NCBI GenBank assembly: GCA_013203755.1
Contig: JABMPI010000449.1
Location: forward strand, 1-18,108
Length of the DNA: 18,108 bases
Reading direction: 5' to 3'
Origin: Bacteroidota bacterium
Lineage (GTDB): Bacteria > Bacteroidota > Bacteroidia > Bacteroidales > Prolixibacteraceae
Part shown: positions 1 to 6,957 of the stretch, piece by piece
Position numbering within the stretch: the first letter of the stretch is position 1
Layout of the letters: each line of letters starts with the position of its first letter
Notes under the pieces: model-generated
Seen by the model: only the letters and a program-made list of their open reading frames with translations
Databases searched by the model: none
Told to the model about the DNA's origin: nothing
Position numbers and translations under genes: made by a program

Positions 1-279
1 AATAGAATTAAAGAGCAAATTCTTTTTGACCTATTTCAAATTATTAATTTTTGCAAACTATTATTTTTCCAAAAATTAAACCCTCAAAATATCTGGCTTT
101 TTAAGGTTTGACTAATTACTGTTATATTTTTTGGGCAAAAACATGAGCTGGAGCATTTTAAAGATGCCTTTTACCCAACCATGTAGTACTTAAACTTTAG
201 GATATAAACTTTGTTTTATAAAATGTCATTTTGATTTCAAAATGATTCAACTATTTTTAGCAATTCTTAATAATTCAGT

Positions 280-630
280 ATGAATGTTGAAGAACTCAGA
301 GATTATTGTTTGGCAAAAAAAGGAGTAACAGAGGGATTTCCTTTTGATGAAACCACGCTTGTTTTTAAAGTAATGAATAAGATTTTTTGTCTGCTTGGTT
401 TAGATAAAACTCAGGTAAATCTTAAAAACGATCCTGAAAAAAACATCGAACTTCGGGCTCATTATCCGGCAATAATTCCGGGCTACCACATGAATAAAGA
501 ACATTGGAACACCGTGAATCTTGATGGAACGGTTCCTCCAAATTTAATAAAAGAACTAGTCGACGAATCTTATCGGTTAATTGTTGATGGTTTACCAAAA
601 AAGAAGCAAGAAGAGTTTAGAAATTTATAA
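280..630 (+). CDS. MmcQ/YjbR family protein
   Basis: This 116-residue protein matches the MmcQ/YjbR (DUF419) family. It has an N-terminal helix starting MNVEELRDYCL, then GVTEGFPFDETTLVFKV, then a core with NLKNDPE and a PGYHMNKEHWNTV segment, which is the typical order and length for the family. The fold is CyaY-like and some members have been called DNA-binding, but the cellular role is not established. There is no signal peptide, so it is cytosolic. The ATG at 280 is the natural start: it leads directly into the conserved N-terminal helix, and no strong Shine-Dalgarno sequence is visible, as is usual in Bacteroidota. The stop is 9 bases before the next gene, so it is probably the first gene of a three-gene unit with the C1 peptidase and the S4 protein. 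The co-transcription does not suggest a shared function. Confidence 0.85.
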   Translation: MNVEELRDYCLAKKGVTEGFPFDETTLVFKVMNKIFCLLGLDKTQVNLKNDPEKNIELRAHYPAIIPGYHMNKEHWNTVNLDGTVPPNLIKELVDESYRLIVDGLPKKKQEEFRNL

Positions 631-639
631 AGTAAACAG

Positions 640-1716
640 ATGAAATATTTATTAGTTGTAGTTGCATTTTTAGTTGCATATGGAGGAGCAGGACAAGAGA
701 CGAAAGAAACTTTTCTCATTAAAAAAGAGATTAAACACCTTCCGGTTATAAGCCAGGGAAGTACCGGAACTTGCTGGAGTTTTGCAACTACAAGTTTTTT
801 AGAATCGGAAATTATTCGAAAGGGATTACCAGAAACCGATCTTTCGGAGATGTATTTTGTGAACTACGGTTACAAAAATAAGGTAGATAAATACATTATG
901 TATCAAGGCAATAATAATTTTGGACAAGGTGGTTTGTCGCACGATGTAATTGATGTTTTACGTGATCGGGGAATGTTTACCTACGAAGCGTTTCAGGGGA
1001 ATAAAGTAGAAGGCAGATATAGTCATGGTGCATTGATGAATGAATTGAAAACAGCCGTAGAAACAATCAATAAAAAGAGGAGAAAGGAATTTGATATTGA
1101 TGATATTGATGAATTGGATGCGGTTCTGGAAGAGCATATTGGAATAATTCCTAAAAAAGTAAAAGCCAATGGGAAAAATCTAAATCCAACAGATTTCCGA
1201 AATCAGATGGAACTTAATCCGGATGATTACATAGAATTAACATCCTATAGTCATCACCCGTTTTACAAACAATTTGTATTGGAAGTTCCCGACAATTGGT
1301 CGCATGCACTCTATTATAATTTACCCATTGATGAGTTAATTGATGTTATGAAAACAGCAATCGACAGTGGTTATTCGGTTTGTTGGGATGGCGATGTTAG
1401 CGAAAAACTGTTTATTCATAAAAATGGAAAGGCCGATTTGCCAGCAGAACAACTTGGTAAAGTTGGGCAGGAATTACGCCAGAAAACTTTTTTAAATCGT
1501 ACAACAACCGACGACCATTTGATGCATATTGTTGGGCTATCAAACGATTCGGAAGGGAGAACATGCTTCTACACTAAAAATTCGTGGGGTGCAGATAGCA
1601 ATAAACATGGTGGATATTTGCACATGACTGAAGATTACGTGAGATTGAAAACAGTTGGCATTATGATACATAAAGATGCAATTCCTTCAAACATCAAAAC
1701 TAAATTAAATTTGTAA
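640..1716 (+). CDS. Exported C1 family (bleomycin-hydrolase/papain-like) cysteine peptidase
   Basis: A 358-residue papain-fold peptidase with a likely signal peptide (residues 1-18, hydrophobic, ending GGAGQ), so it should act in the periplasm or beyond. The catalytic set can be read off: Gln39 (oxyanion hole) and Cys45 in QGSTGTCWSFA, His293 in DHLMHIVGL, and Asn314 in KNSWG. The spacing and the FGQGGLSHDVIDVLRDRG segment resemble the C1B aminopeptidase C/bleomycin hydrolase branch rather than plant-type papain, although those enzymes are usually cytosolic and about 450 residues long. This version is shorter and carries an export signal. Substrate is unknown; amino- or endopeptidase activity on peptides is the family inference. 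It follows the YjbR-like gene by 9 bases and its TAA overlaps the ATG of the S4 gene by one base, so the two are probably translationally coupled. Confidence 0.85.
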   Translation: MKYLLVVVAFLVAYGGAGQETKETFLIKKEIKHLPVISQGSTGTCWSFATTSFLESEIIRKGLPETDLSEMYFVNYGYKNKVDKYIMYQGNNNFGQGGLSHDVIDVLRDRGMFTYEAFQGNKVEGRYSHGALMNELKTAVETINKKRRKEFDIDDIDELDAVLEEHIGIIPKKVKANGKNLNPTDFRNQMELNPDDYIELTSYSHHPFYKQFVLEVPDNWSHALYYNLPIDELIDVMKTAIDSGYSVCWDGDVSEKLFIHKNGKADLPAEQLGKVGQELRQKTFLNRTTTDDHLMHIVGLSNDSEGRTCFYTKNSWGADSNKHGGYLHMTEDYVRLKTVGIMIHKDAIPSNIKTKLNL

Positions 1717-1922
1717 TGAGAGAATTTCAGCTTACTTCGGAATATATAGAATTGGTAAAACTATTAAAGTTGTTACAAATTGCTCAGACCGGGGGGCATG
1801 CGAAAATAATTGTGGAAGACGGTGAAGTTATTCGCAATGGCGAGCAGGAGTTTCGGAAACGTGCAAAATTGCGAACAGGTGATGTAATTGAAGTGTTGGG
1901 TGAAAAAATAGTTTTGAAATAG
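1716..1922 (+). CDS. RNA-binding S4 domain protein (YbcJ-like)
   Basis: A 68-residue protein that is essentially a single S4 domain. The diagnostic stretch runs from QTGGHAKIIVEDGEV (about residues 24-38) through NGEQEFRKRAKLRTGD (41-56), matching the small stand-alone YbcJ/YaaA-type S4 proteins. It should bind structured RNA, probably ribosomal, in the cytosol; the exact target is unknown. The ATG at 1716 shares its A with the preceding TAA, a classic coupled start. The gene ends 15 bases before an A-run that belongs to a terminator reading the other way, so its own transcript may end further downstream at the two-way hairpin at 2186-2220. Confidence 0.85.
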   Translation: MREFQLTSEYIELVKLLKLLQIAQTGGHAKIIVEDGEVIRNGEQEFRKRAKLRTGDVIEVLGEKIVLK

Positions 1923-1937
1923 TACCAATGTATCTCT

Positions 1938-1962
1938 AAAAAAAGCCGGTTGAGACCGGCTT
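1938..1962 (-). terminator. Rho-independent terminator, minus strand
   Basis: A perfect 8-bp stem (AAGCCGGT at 1943-1950 with ACCGGCTT at 1955-1962) and 4-base loop. The U-tract is only on the minus strand (seven A residues on plus at 1938-1944), so it terminates leftward transcription. No minus-strand protein gene ends here, which is why a small RNA is proposed. Confidence 0.8.
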
Positions 1963-2034
1963 GGAATGCGTTTGTGCAAACGGGAAAAAAATTTAGGTCG
2001 GAGCATTACGAAATCGAGGACTTCCATTTAACAC
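1938..2034 (-). ncRNA. Candidate small RNA, about 100 nt, unnamed
   Basis: The minus strand carries a self-contained transcription unit that no protein gene explains. A perfect -7 box (TACCTTTG, 2046-2039) lies just upstream, and a strong terminator hairpin with a U-tract ends it at about 1938. Within the RNA, CGTTT-GCAC-AAACG (1982-1969) forms a tight hairpin, and TGCGT near the 5' end (2037-2033) can pair with ACGCA (1971-1967), which closes the molecule if transcription starts early enough. A long reading frame across the region runs straight through the terminator and is not credible. It could be a conserved Bacteroidota regulatory RNA (6S-like or Flavo-1-like are possibilities I cannot confirm). 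Existence as a transcript is inferred from promoter plus terminator plus folding. Confidence 0.5.
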
Positions 2035-2038
2035 GCAC

Positions 2039-2072
2039 CAAAGGTAAATCAAAAAGATCGGACACAGTAAAA
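2039..2072 (-). promoter_or_regulatory. Candidate Bacteroidota promoter for the small RNA
   Basis: Minus strand TACCTTTG at 2046-2039 matches the TAnnTTTG -7 consensus of Bacteroidota exactly. A TTTA (3 of 4 for the TTTG -33 element) lies 21 bases upstream at 2071-2068. Expected start of transcription is about 2034. Confidence 0.5.
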
Positions 2073-2185
2073 CTATAGGGCTTCATCTTTGAATACAACA
2101 AAAATGCAATTGAAATGTGCTTTTTTCGAGGGTGAAAGTGTCAAAAATGAAAATGAGTTGTTTGTTAGGATTTGAAATCTATTAA

Positions 2186-2220
2186 CAAAAAAGGTTCTTA
2201 ATAATTTAAGAACCTTTTTG
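2186..2220. terminator. Two-way terminator hairpin
   Basis: GGTTCTTAA (2193-2201) and TTAAGAACC (2206-2214) form a perfect 9-bp stem with loop TAAT, flanked by A-rich and T-rich runs on both sides. It can stop the leftward mscS transcript, whose stop codon is 28 bases away, and any rightward read-through from the S4 operon. Confidence 0.8.
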
Positions 2221-2247
2221 AAATGATATTTTTGACCTTTGGAAATT

Positions 2248-3060
2248 CTATTTTTGAATATGAACATCCATTTGTGGATATGGAATATTAAGTCCTTCCT
2301 TTTCGAAAGTTTTATAGACATTTTCTGTTAAATCGAAATAAATACCCCAATAATTAGCTGACTCTGCCCAAACACGCACAACCAAATTTACCGAACTGTC
2401 TGCCAATTCAGAAACGGCAATAAAAGGCGCAGGGTCTTTCAAAATTCTGGGTTCACTGTTTATTAATTTTAATAATACTTCTTTTGCTTTATCTACATCA
2501 TCTCCATAACCAATTCCAAAAATTAAATCGACTCTTCTGCGTGGTTCAGTAGAATAATTAATCATTGAATTGGTTGACAAACCTGCATTTGGAATAATAA
2601 TGGTTTTGTTATCGCCAGTCTTTAAAATTGTATTGAAAATTTGTATTTCGCGTACAACTCCGGCGTGTCCTTGTGCTTCAATAAAATCTCCTGCTTTAAA
2701 AGGTTTGAAAATTAAAATCATAGCACCGCCTGCAAAATTTTGCAATGTTCCGGCAAGAGCCATTCCCACTGCAAGACCAGCTGCACCAAGAATTGCAATA
2801 AACGAAGTCATTTCAACTCCCATCATTCCAATTACGCTAATCCAAAGCATTGCTTTAAGTAGCATTCCAATCAGGCTGTTTAAAAATCCTCGGAGAGAGG
2901 CATCCATTTCTCGTTTTTCAAAACCTTTGCGCAAGGTTTTTTGCACAACTTTGATAATCCACAATCCAATAATTAGAACGATTATGGCGCCAATCAATTT
3001 TGGTCCAAAAGTTAAAACAGCATCGTAAATTCTTTGAGGAATAAGTTCAAGGTTTTCCAT
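2248..3060 (-). CDS. mscS: Small-conductance mechanosensitive channel, MscS family
   Basis: A 270-residue inner-membrane channel that opens under membrane tension and releases solutes on hypo-osmotic shock. TM1 is at about residues 20-40, TM2 at 63-85, and the pore-lining TM3 at 86-113 has the small-residue pattern LGAAGLAVGMALAGTLQNFAGG. This is followed by the MscS beta domain (FKAGDFIE, KTIIIPNAGL) and the C-terminal alpha/beta domain ending in PYPQMDVHIQK. Length and order match E. coli MscS (286 residues). I start it at the ATG at 3060 (MENLELIPQ) rather than an in-frame TTG at 3096, because the family N-terminus begins there and the longer form adds 12 unrelated residues. A terminator for the upstream gene lies at 3101-3130, so mscS should have its own promoter in the short gap; none is clear. 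Confidence 0.93.
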   Translation of the reverse strand: MENLELIPQRIYDAVLTFGPKLIGAIIVLIIGLWIIKVVQKTLRKGFEKREMDASLRGFLNSLIGMLLKAMLWISVIGMMGVEMTSFIAILGAAGLAVGMALAGTLQNFAGGAMILIFKPFKAGDFIEAQGHAGVVREIQIFNTILKTGDNKTIIIPNAGLSTNSMINYSTEPRRRVDLIFGIGYGDDVDKAKEVLLKLINSEPRILKDPAPFIAVSELADSSVNLVVRVWAESANYWGIYFDLTENVYKTFEKEGLNIPYPQMDVHIQK

Positions 3061-3100
3061 AATTTTATATTCGAAAGTAATTGTAATTTTCGGCAAAAAT

Positions 3101-3130
3101 AAAAAAAGGATTTCTTTTAAGAAATCCTTT
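3101..3130 (-). terminator. Rho-independent terminator after the ACP-like gene
   Basis: AAAGGATTTCTT (3105-3116) and AAGAAATCCTTT (3119-3130) are perfect 12-base inverted arms. On the minus strand the hairpin runs into a 7-base U-tract, 6 bases after the stop of the gene at 3137-3409. This separates that gene from mscS. Confidence 0.85.
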
Positions 3131-3136
3131 CCAGTT

Positions 3137-3409
3137 TTAATTATTCAAATAAATAAGTTCGGTTTTTAAATAGTGTAGCGTATCGTCAACATTCCCGAAA
3201 TTATTCAATTCTTCATCTTTAACCGAAATATTAAAAATACCCTCAAGATAAAATGTAAAAATTGTCCAGTCGATTTTATCAAAATTCAAATCCTCTATAA
3301 AAGAGGCATTGGGTTTGATAAATTCTTTATTAACCCCAGTTTTACGCAATACCCGGTAAAGTCTTCGTCTAATCGATTTTTCTTCTAAAATTTCTGTTTC
3401 CATGTGCAT
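3137..3409 (-). CDS. Acyl-carrier-protein-like protein lacking the phosphopantetheine serine
   Basis: A 90-residue acidic protein with the outline of an acyl carrier protein: helix I around 11-24, then ASFIEDLNFDKIDWTIFTFYLEGIFNISVKDEELNNFGNVDDTLHYL (in segments, residues 36-81). This aligns to ACP helix II, the loop, helix III (the D-E-E-x(n)-V-D-D-x-x-x-Y-L pattern) and the usual end. The serine of the DSL motif, which carries phosphopantetheine, is replaced: the site reads D44-K45-I46. It therefore cannot be charged in the usual way and may be a protein-protein adaptor or a relic. No fatty-acid or polyketide genes are near. Start could also be the second ATG at 3403 (MET…). A weak -7-like box (TACTTTAG, minus, 3449-3442) lies upstream, and a strong terminator follows. 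Family assignment is by eye and moderate. Confidence 0.6.
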   Translation of the reverse strand: MHMETEILEEKSIRRRLYRVLRKTGVNKEFIKPNASFIEDLNFDKIDWTIFTFYLEGIFNISVKDEELNNFGNVDDTLHYLKTELIYLNN

Positions 3410-3641
3410 AAATTAAAATTCGAACAAATGAATTAGCAGGTCTAAAGTACAAAATAAAATAACATATAAAATGCATTAACACAATTTAACCCTATTGATA
3501 GTTGTATACTTTGAATAGATAGACAACAAAAATGGAGTAGCGTTGCAAATTTTAATCAAATAATTTCTCGTCACTTGCCACAGACTCCTAAGTATTCTTC
3601 CCATAAATTCAACTATCCTAAAAAGGATTTGATTATTAATC

Positions 3642-3680
3642 GTCTTTCCCTTTTAAGGAAAGTTCAGACAGGCGAAAGGG
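3642..3680. repeat. Imperfect palindromic intergenic element
   Basis: CTTTCC and GGAAAG arms lie around a short A/T loop (about 3644-3662). CCCTTT can also pair with AAAGGG at the far side. It sits 11 bases beyond the stop of the GNAT gene. It resembles dispersed palindromic intergenic repeats of Bacteroidota and might contribute to ending that transcript, but only one copy is visible here and there is no U-tract typical of a terminator on the relevant side. Confidence 0.3.
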
Positions 3681-3690
3681 TGAATTTTTT

Positions 3691-4230
3691 TTATTGTAAA
3701 TCTGTTTTTAGTAAACTATAAATTTCAAGATTCAGGTATTCTTGACTGTGTCTTTCACCAGCGCGTTCAATTCCCTCAAAAGAAAAACCAAGTTTTTTGG
3801 GAATAGCAGCACTTTTCGAATTTCCCACAGCAACTTTAATCTGAAGACGATTCAATTTTAATTTTTGGAAAGCAAACCTGATAAGTTTGGTAACACACAA
3901 CGTAATTATTCCTTTGCCTTGCATTTTCTCAACCAACCAATAACCCAATTCTGTTTTTCGGTTTACCCAATCGGTTTCTTTAAAACCAATTAAACCCGCA
4001 AATTCTTCTTTGTGCCAAATGCTGTAGATTTCGTCTCGATTATTGGAAGGTTGGTTTATAATACTGTGCAAGAATTTTTCTGTGTCAGATATTTGATTGG
4101 AAAACCCGATAAATGGAAGCCATTTTTTAAGGTATTCGCGGTCTTTGTCGATGGCCGAAAATATTGTTGGAGCCATGGATAATTTTACAGTTTCCAACCG
4201 GGTATATTGGGTTACCATTATGTGTTCCAT
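3691..4230 (-). CDS. GNAT N-acetyltransferase, RimJ/RimL type
   Basis: A 179-residue GCN5-related acetyltransferase that transfers acetyl from acetyl-CoA to an amine. Features of the RimJ/RimL branch are visible: an N-terminal strand with LETVKLSM, DKDREYLKKWLPF, an EFAGLIGFKETDW strand, ELGYWLVEKMQGKGI (acetyl-CoA pyrophosphate loop, Q/G-x-G-x; about 95-110), LNRLQIKVAVGNSKSAAIPKKLGFSFEG (conserved N-x-x-S motif and the F-x-x-E-G turn) and a closing LEIYSLLK. The substrate could be a protein N-terminus, an antibiotic or a metabolite and cannot be told from sequence. Its ATG follows the TAA of the upstream lipoprotein with no intervening base, so the two are co-translated. An internal ATG at residue 5 (MVTQYTRLE) is an alternative start. 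Confidence 0.88.
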   Translation of the reverse strand: MEHIMVTQYTRLETVKLSMAPTIFSAIDKDREYLKKWLPFIGFSNQISDTEKFLHSIINQPSNNRDEIYSIWHKEEFAGLIGFKETDWVNRKTELGYWLVEKMQGKGIITLCVTKLIRFAFQKLKLNRLQIKVAVGNSKSAAIPKKLGFSFEGIERAGERHSQEYLNLEIYSLLKTDLQ

Positions 4231-5145
4231 TTATTTTATATTTTTTAAGCCGATCAAAAATACCTGTTCATTAAAGTAAAGATTACGTTCGCAGGAAATA
4301 AGTATTGAATCGTTGTTCAAAAAACAAATGCCCTCGGTTTGTGCGTTATTAATAGAGTTTAACTCAAAAAATGCTTTTTCACCGCTAAAAAATTTATCTG
4401 ATGTAAAACCTGAAAATAGCCAAAGAAATGGTTGATAAGTATTGTAGCCAATTAAAGCCAGTTTTTTCTTGTCGGGGCTAATATCGGCACCGGTAATTAA
4501 TCCTTTTATGTCAAATTTTTCAAGGGGTTTAATATTATATTCTCCCTTCTTTTTCGGAATTTGGTAAATGGTTGTTGTCAGATCAGATCTGTCTTTTGTG
4601 AAAATATAAAGTTTGCCATTAAGTTCAATCATCGCTTCGCAATCAAACGGAGTATTTCTTTCCGGGAAATCAAAAATTTTCTGATTCTTAAAATCGAACT
4701 GAATTTCTTCAGAATCCACTTTTTGTTCCCGCTTTTGGCTAATGTCTTTCTTATTAATTCGATAGATTATTTGGTTATCTCTTGCTCCACTATTGTTCCC
4801 AAAATCTCCAATATAAATGTATTTTTTATCTTGGGCAATGTCTTCCCAATCGATATTTTTTGCATCCTTAATTTCTATCTCTATTTTTATTTCTCCCGAT
4901 AAATTACAACCATATATTTTGTTCTCGCCGCCACTATCGTTAAAAGTCCAAAGTAGATTTTTATAAAAAATAATTCCTGAGTTTTCATTTAATTCATTGG
5001 GCAATTGCAAGATAAATGGATGCAGGTCTAATTTCTCTAAAGTTGCAGTTTTTATTGAATTGAGCTTGTCTTTATCTTTCTTATTCTGGGTAGTACAGGA
5101 AATTAATATCAATAAAACGGAGACTGAAAATAGAAGTTTATTCAT
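4231..5145 (-). CDS. Lipoprotein of unknown function, probable beta-propeller
   Basis: A 304-residue lipoprotein: signal peptide with lipobox LISC, lipidated Cys17, then a charged linker. The body is strand-rich and has recurring W/Y and Asp-Gly turns: NENSGIIFYKNLLWTFNDSGG, NIDWEDIAQDKKYIYIGDFGNN, PFDCEAMIELNGKLYIFTKDR, GADISPDKKKLALIGY and AQTEGICFLNNDSILIS. These look like successive blades of a propeller in which each has an 'x-E-x(I/M/G)' strand followed by a display turn. This type of repeat occurs in uncharacterised Bacteroidota lipoproteins; I cannot name a function. It is the first gene of a two-gene unit with GNAT (zero-base spacer) and is divergent from the cyclophilin operon across a 173-base gap. 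Confidence 0.75.
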   Translation of the reverse strand: MNKLLFSVSVLLILISCTTQNKKDKDKLNSIKTATLEKLDLHPFILQLPNELNENSGIIFYKNLLWTFNDSGGENKIYGCNLSGEIKIEIEIKDAKNIDWEDIAQDKKYIYIGDFGNNSGARDNQIIYRINKKDISQKREQKVDSEEIQFDFKNQKIFDFPERNTPFDCEAMIELNGKLYIFTKDRSDLTTTIYQIPKKKGEYNIKPLEKFDIKGLITGADISPDKKKLALIGYNTYQPFLWLFSGFTSDKFFSGEKAFFELNSINNAQTEGICFLNNDSILISCERNLYFNEQVFLIGLKNIK

Positions 5146-5240
5146 CTCATTAAAATTATTTGTTTTTTTTGCATTCGATGCCTCCTTGGCACGTGTAGTC
5201 AGACAGGGAACTTGTATATATTCTTCTTATGTAGTTAAAT

Positions 5241-5272
5241 CTTGCCATGCTCGTTTCATCTTTTTATCTTTA
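5241..5272 (+). promoter_or_regulatory. Candidate promoter of the cyclophilin operon
   Basis: CTTG at 5241-5244 (3 of 4 to the TTTG -33 element) is followed after a 20-base spacer by TATCTTTA at 5265-5272 (7 of 8 to TAnnTTTG). This would start transcription near 5279, about 40 bases before the first ATG. The spacing is right for Bacteroidota promoters, but both boxes are imperfect. Confidence 0.45.
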
Positions 5273-5318
5273 CAGGAATTTTTGGAAATGGATTTCAATT
5301 TAATCAAAATTTTAGAAA

Positions 5319-6140
5319 ATGAATAGAATTGCATTTATTATAGTAATTGCTTTGTTTGCCTCTTTTGTTTCTTGTGGAAGCAGTGACAAAAAAAGTAAAG
5401 ATTCACTGGTTTTAATCAAAACGGAATTTGGTGAAATTAAAGTGAAATTGTACGATGAAACGCCGGAACACAAAAATAATTTTATAAAATTAGTTGGTGA
5501 AGGTTTTTACAATGATCTTTTATTTCATAGGGTAATTAAAAATTTTATGATTCAGGGCGGCGATCCTGCATCTAAAGGTGCTCCGGCTGGAACAAGGTTA
5601 GGTGGAGGTAGTCCGGATTACACAGTTCCCGCTGAATTTATTTCAAAGTTTTTTCATAAAAAGGGAGCTTTGGCAGCAGCTCGAAAAGGTGGCCCTTCTA
5701 ATCCTGAAAAGCGTTCAAGTAGTTCGCAATTTTATATTGTTCAGGGCGATTTATTTACTTCGGGGAAACTGGATACAATGGCCCAGATGATAAATACCCG
5801 GGCAAAAAATGAATTAATGAAAGTGAGATTCACAGAGGCAAATACGGAGTTGAGTGAATTTAGAAAAACCCAAAACCAGGAGGGTTTTAATTTATGTGTT
5901 GCGGGATTGAGGGAAGAGGTAGACAGTATTTTTGAAACCAAACCTCAATTCGAATTCTCGGAGGAACAAATTGCAGCGTATACTACTGTTGGCGGGTATC
6001 CCTCGCTCGATGGGGAGTACACAGTTTTTGGAGAAGTGGTTGAAGGATTTGATGTTTTGGACAAAATTGCAGCATTGAAAGTTGATGAAAACAATCGTCC
6101 GTTGAATAATGTAAAAATGGAAGTTGAATTGGTAAAATAG
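5319..6140 (+). CDS. Peptidylprolyl isomerase (cyclophilin) lipoprotein, first of three
   Basis: A 273-residue exported cyclophilin that interconverts cis and trans Xaa-Pro bonds. Signal peptide with lipobox FVSC puts lipidated Cys at 19; the mature protein should sit on a membrane facing the periplasm. The catalytic face is conserved: Arg71, Phe76, Met77 and Gln79 (HRVIKNFMIQGG, equal to CypA R55/F60/M61/Q63) and Phe138 in SSQFYI. The Trp121 position is Ser and His126 is Tyr, as often seen in bacteria. Residues about 144-220 form a helical insertion not present in classic cyclophilins, followed by the conserved YTTVGGYPSLDGEYTVFGEV end. It is the first gene of a three-gene operon; only 3 bases separate it from the next start. 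Confidence 0.92.
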   Translation: MNRIAFIIVIALFASFVSCGSSDKKSKDSLVLIKTEFGEIKVKLYDETPEHKNNFIKLVGEGFYNDLLFHRVIKNFMIQGGDPASKGAPAGTRLGGGSPDYTVPAEFISKFFHKKGALAAARKGGPSNPEKRSSSSQFYIVQGDLFTSGKLDTMAQMINTRAKNELMKVRFTEANTELSEFRKTQNQEGFNLCVAGLREEVDSIFETKPQFEFSEEQIAAYTTVGGYPSLDGEYTVFGEVVEGFDVLDKIAALKVDENNRPLNNVKMEVELVK

Positions 6141-6143
6141 ATT

Positions 6144-6956
6144 ATGCGTAAAGTTGTTTCAATACTTTTTTTCTTTCTGTTTTTTATCTGTTCTGGATTT
6201 GCACAATCGGAAGTGATAGCGATTTCTACCAACTTTGGGGTTATGAAATTTCGATTACACGATGATACGCCAAAACATAGTAATGAATTTATTAAGTTGG
6301 CAAACGAAAATTATTACAACGAAACTCTGTTTTATCGTGTAATTAAAGATTTCCTTATTCAGGGAGGTTCAAAAAGTTCAAAAGATGCCGCCCCTGGGAA
6401 ACGAATTGGTTATGGCGATCCTGATAAAACGGTGGATGATGAAATTCGCAATCATTATTTTCATAAAAAAGGATCGCTTTGTGCACCCCGTCAACCCGAC
6501 GAAATTAATCCGTTTAAACAATCAGATATTTCGCAGTTTTTTATCGTAAAAGGTCGCGTGCATTCAATGGGAGAATTAGATACGATGGAAATTGCAGTGA
6601 ATCGACCTATTCGGAATAAAATAGTTCAAAAGGTGATGACTCCTGAAGTTAGAGATGAACTTAAAAAATTAAAAGAAGAGAAAAAAGTAAAAGAGTTTCG
6701 TGAATTGGCGCAGGAAGTAAAAGATAAAATTGAAACGGAATACAACCTGCAAACAGGAACAATCGAATTTACAGAAGAGCAGCGTACGGCATATACAACG
6801 GTTGGCGGCTATCCCGATTTAGATGGGAAATATACCATTTTTGGGGAGTGTATTTCCGGCTTCGATGTAATCGATAAAATTGCAGCTTTAAAAACAGATA
6901 AAAATAATCGTCCGTTTACCGATGTGAAAATAACGGTAACAGTTTTAAACGAGTAA
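6144..6956 (+). CDS. Exported peptidylprolyl isomerase (cyclophilin), second of three
   Basis: A 270-residue cyclophilin with a cleavable signal peptide (hydrophobic run 5-18, probable cleavage after SGFA at residue 20, leaving an N-terminal Gln) and no lipobox Cys, so it should be soluble in the periplasm or secreted, unlike its two lipoprotein neighbours. Active-site residues Arg65, Phe70, Leu71, Gln73 (YRVIKDFLIQGG) and Phe132 are present. The same site of the fold as in the first gene carries an insertion (about 138-215) with a strongly charged helix (KKLKEEKKVKEF), then the common YTTVGGYPDLDGKYTIFGE. It is clearly a paralogue of the first gene, with the same insertion, so it arose by tandem duplication. 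The third gene starts after a single base, so the genes are co-transcribed and probably co-translated. Confidence 0.92.
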   Translation: MRKVVSILFFFLFFICSGFAQSEVIAISTNFGVMKFRLHDDTPKHSNEFIKLANENYYNETLFYRVIKDFLIQGGSKSSKDAAPGKRIGYGDPDKTVDDEIRNHYFHKKGSLCAPRQPDEINPFKQSDISQFFIVKGRVHSMGELDTMEIAVNRPIRNKIVQKVMTPEVRDELKKLKEEKKVKEFRELAQEVKDKIETEYNLQTGTIEFTEEQRTAYTTVGGYPDLDGKYTIFGECISGFDVIDKIAALKTDKNNRPFTDVKITVTVLNE

Positions 6957-6957
6957 A

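Larger units (their letters stand above)
1923..2247. other. Non-coding interval with two hairpins and a candidate small RNA
   Basis: There is no convincing protein gene in these 325 bases. It contains a minus-strand rho-independent terminator (1938-1962), a candidate minus-strand promoter box (2039-2046), the small RNA these would define, and a two-way terminator (2186-2220). The remaining part (about 2075-2185) shows no structure I can name. Confidence 0.6.

Noticed and set aside
1..279. Possible features before the first gene, including the small palindrome CATTTTGA-TT-TCAAAATG at 227-244
   Set aside because: The palindrome has a loop of only two bases and AT-only character, and no promoter box at proper spacing was found. 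The rest shows nothing I can name.
1773..2027. 84-residue minus-strand reading frame
   Set aside because: It runs through the terminator hairpin and into the S4 gene on the opposite strand, and has no family resemblance. The small RNA explains the region better.
2570..3028. 152-residue plus-strand frame opposite mscS
   Set aside because: It is antisense to the strongly supported MscS frame and its composition mirrors it (Pro/Ile/Ala-rich).
3061..3096. 12-residue extension of MscS from a TTG
   Set aside because: The MscS N-terminus begins at the ATG at 3060.
5151..5158. TAATTTTA on the minus strand as the lipoprotein promoter
   Set aside because: It is only 5 bases before the ATG, which would give a leaderless transcript.
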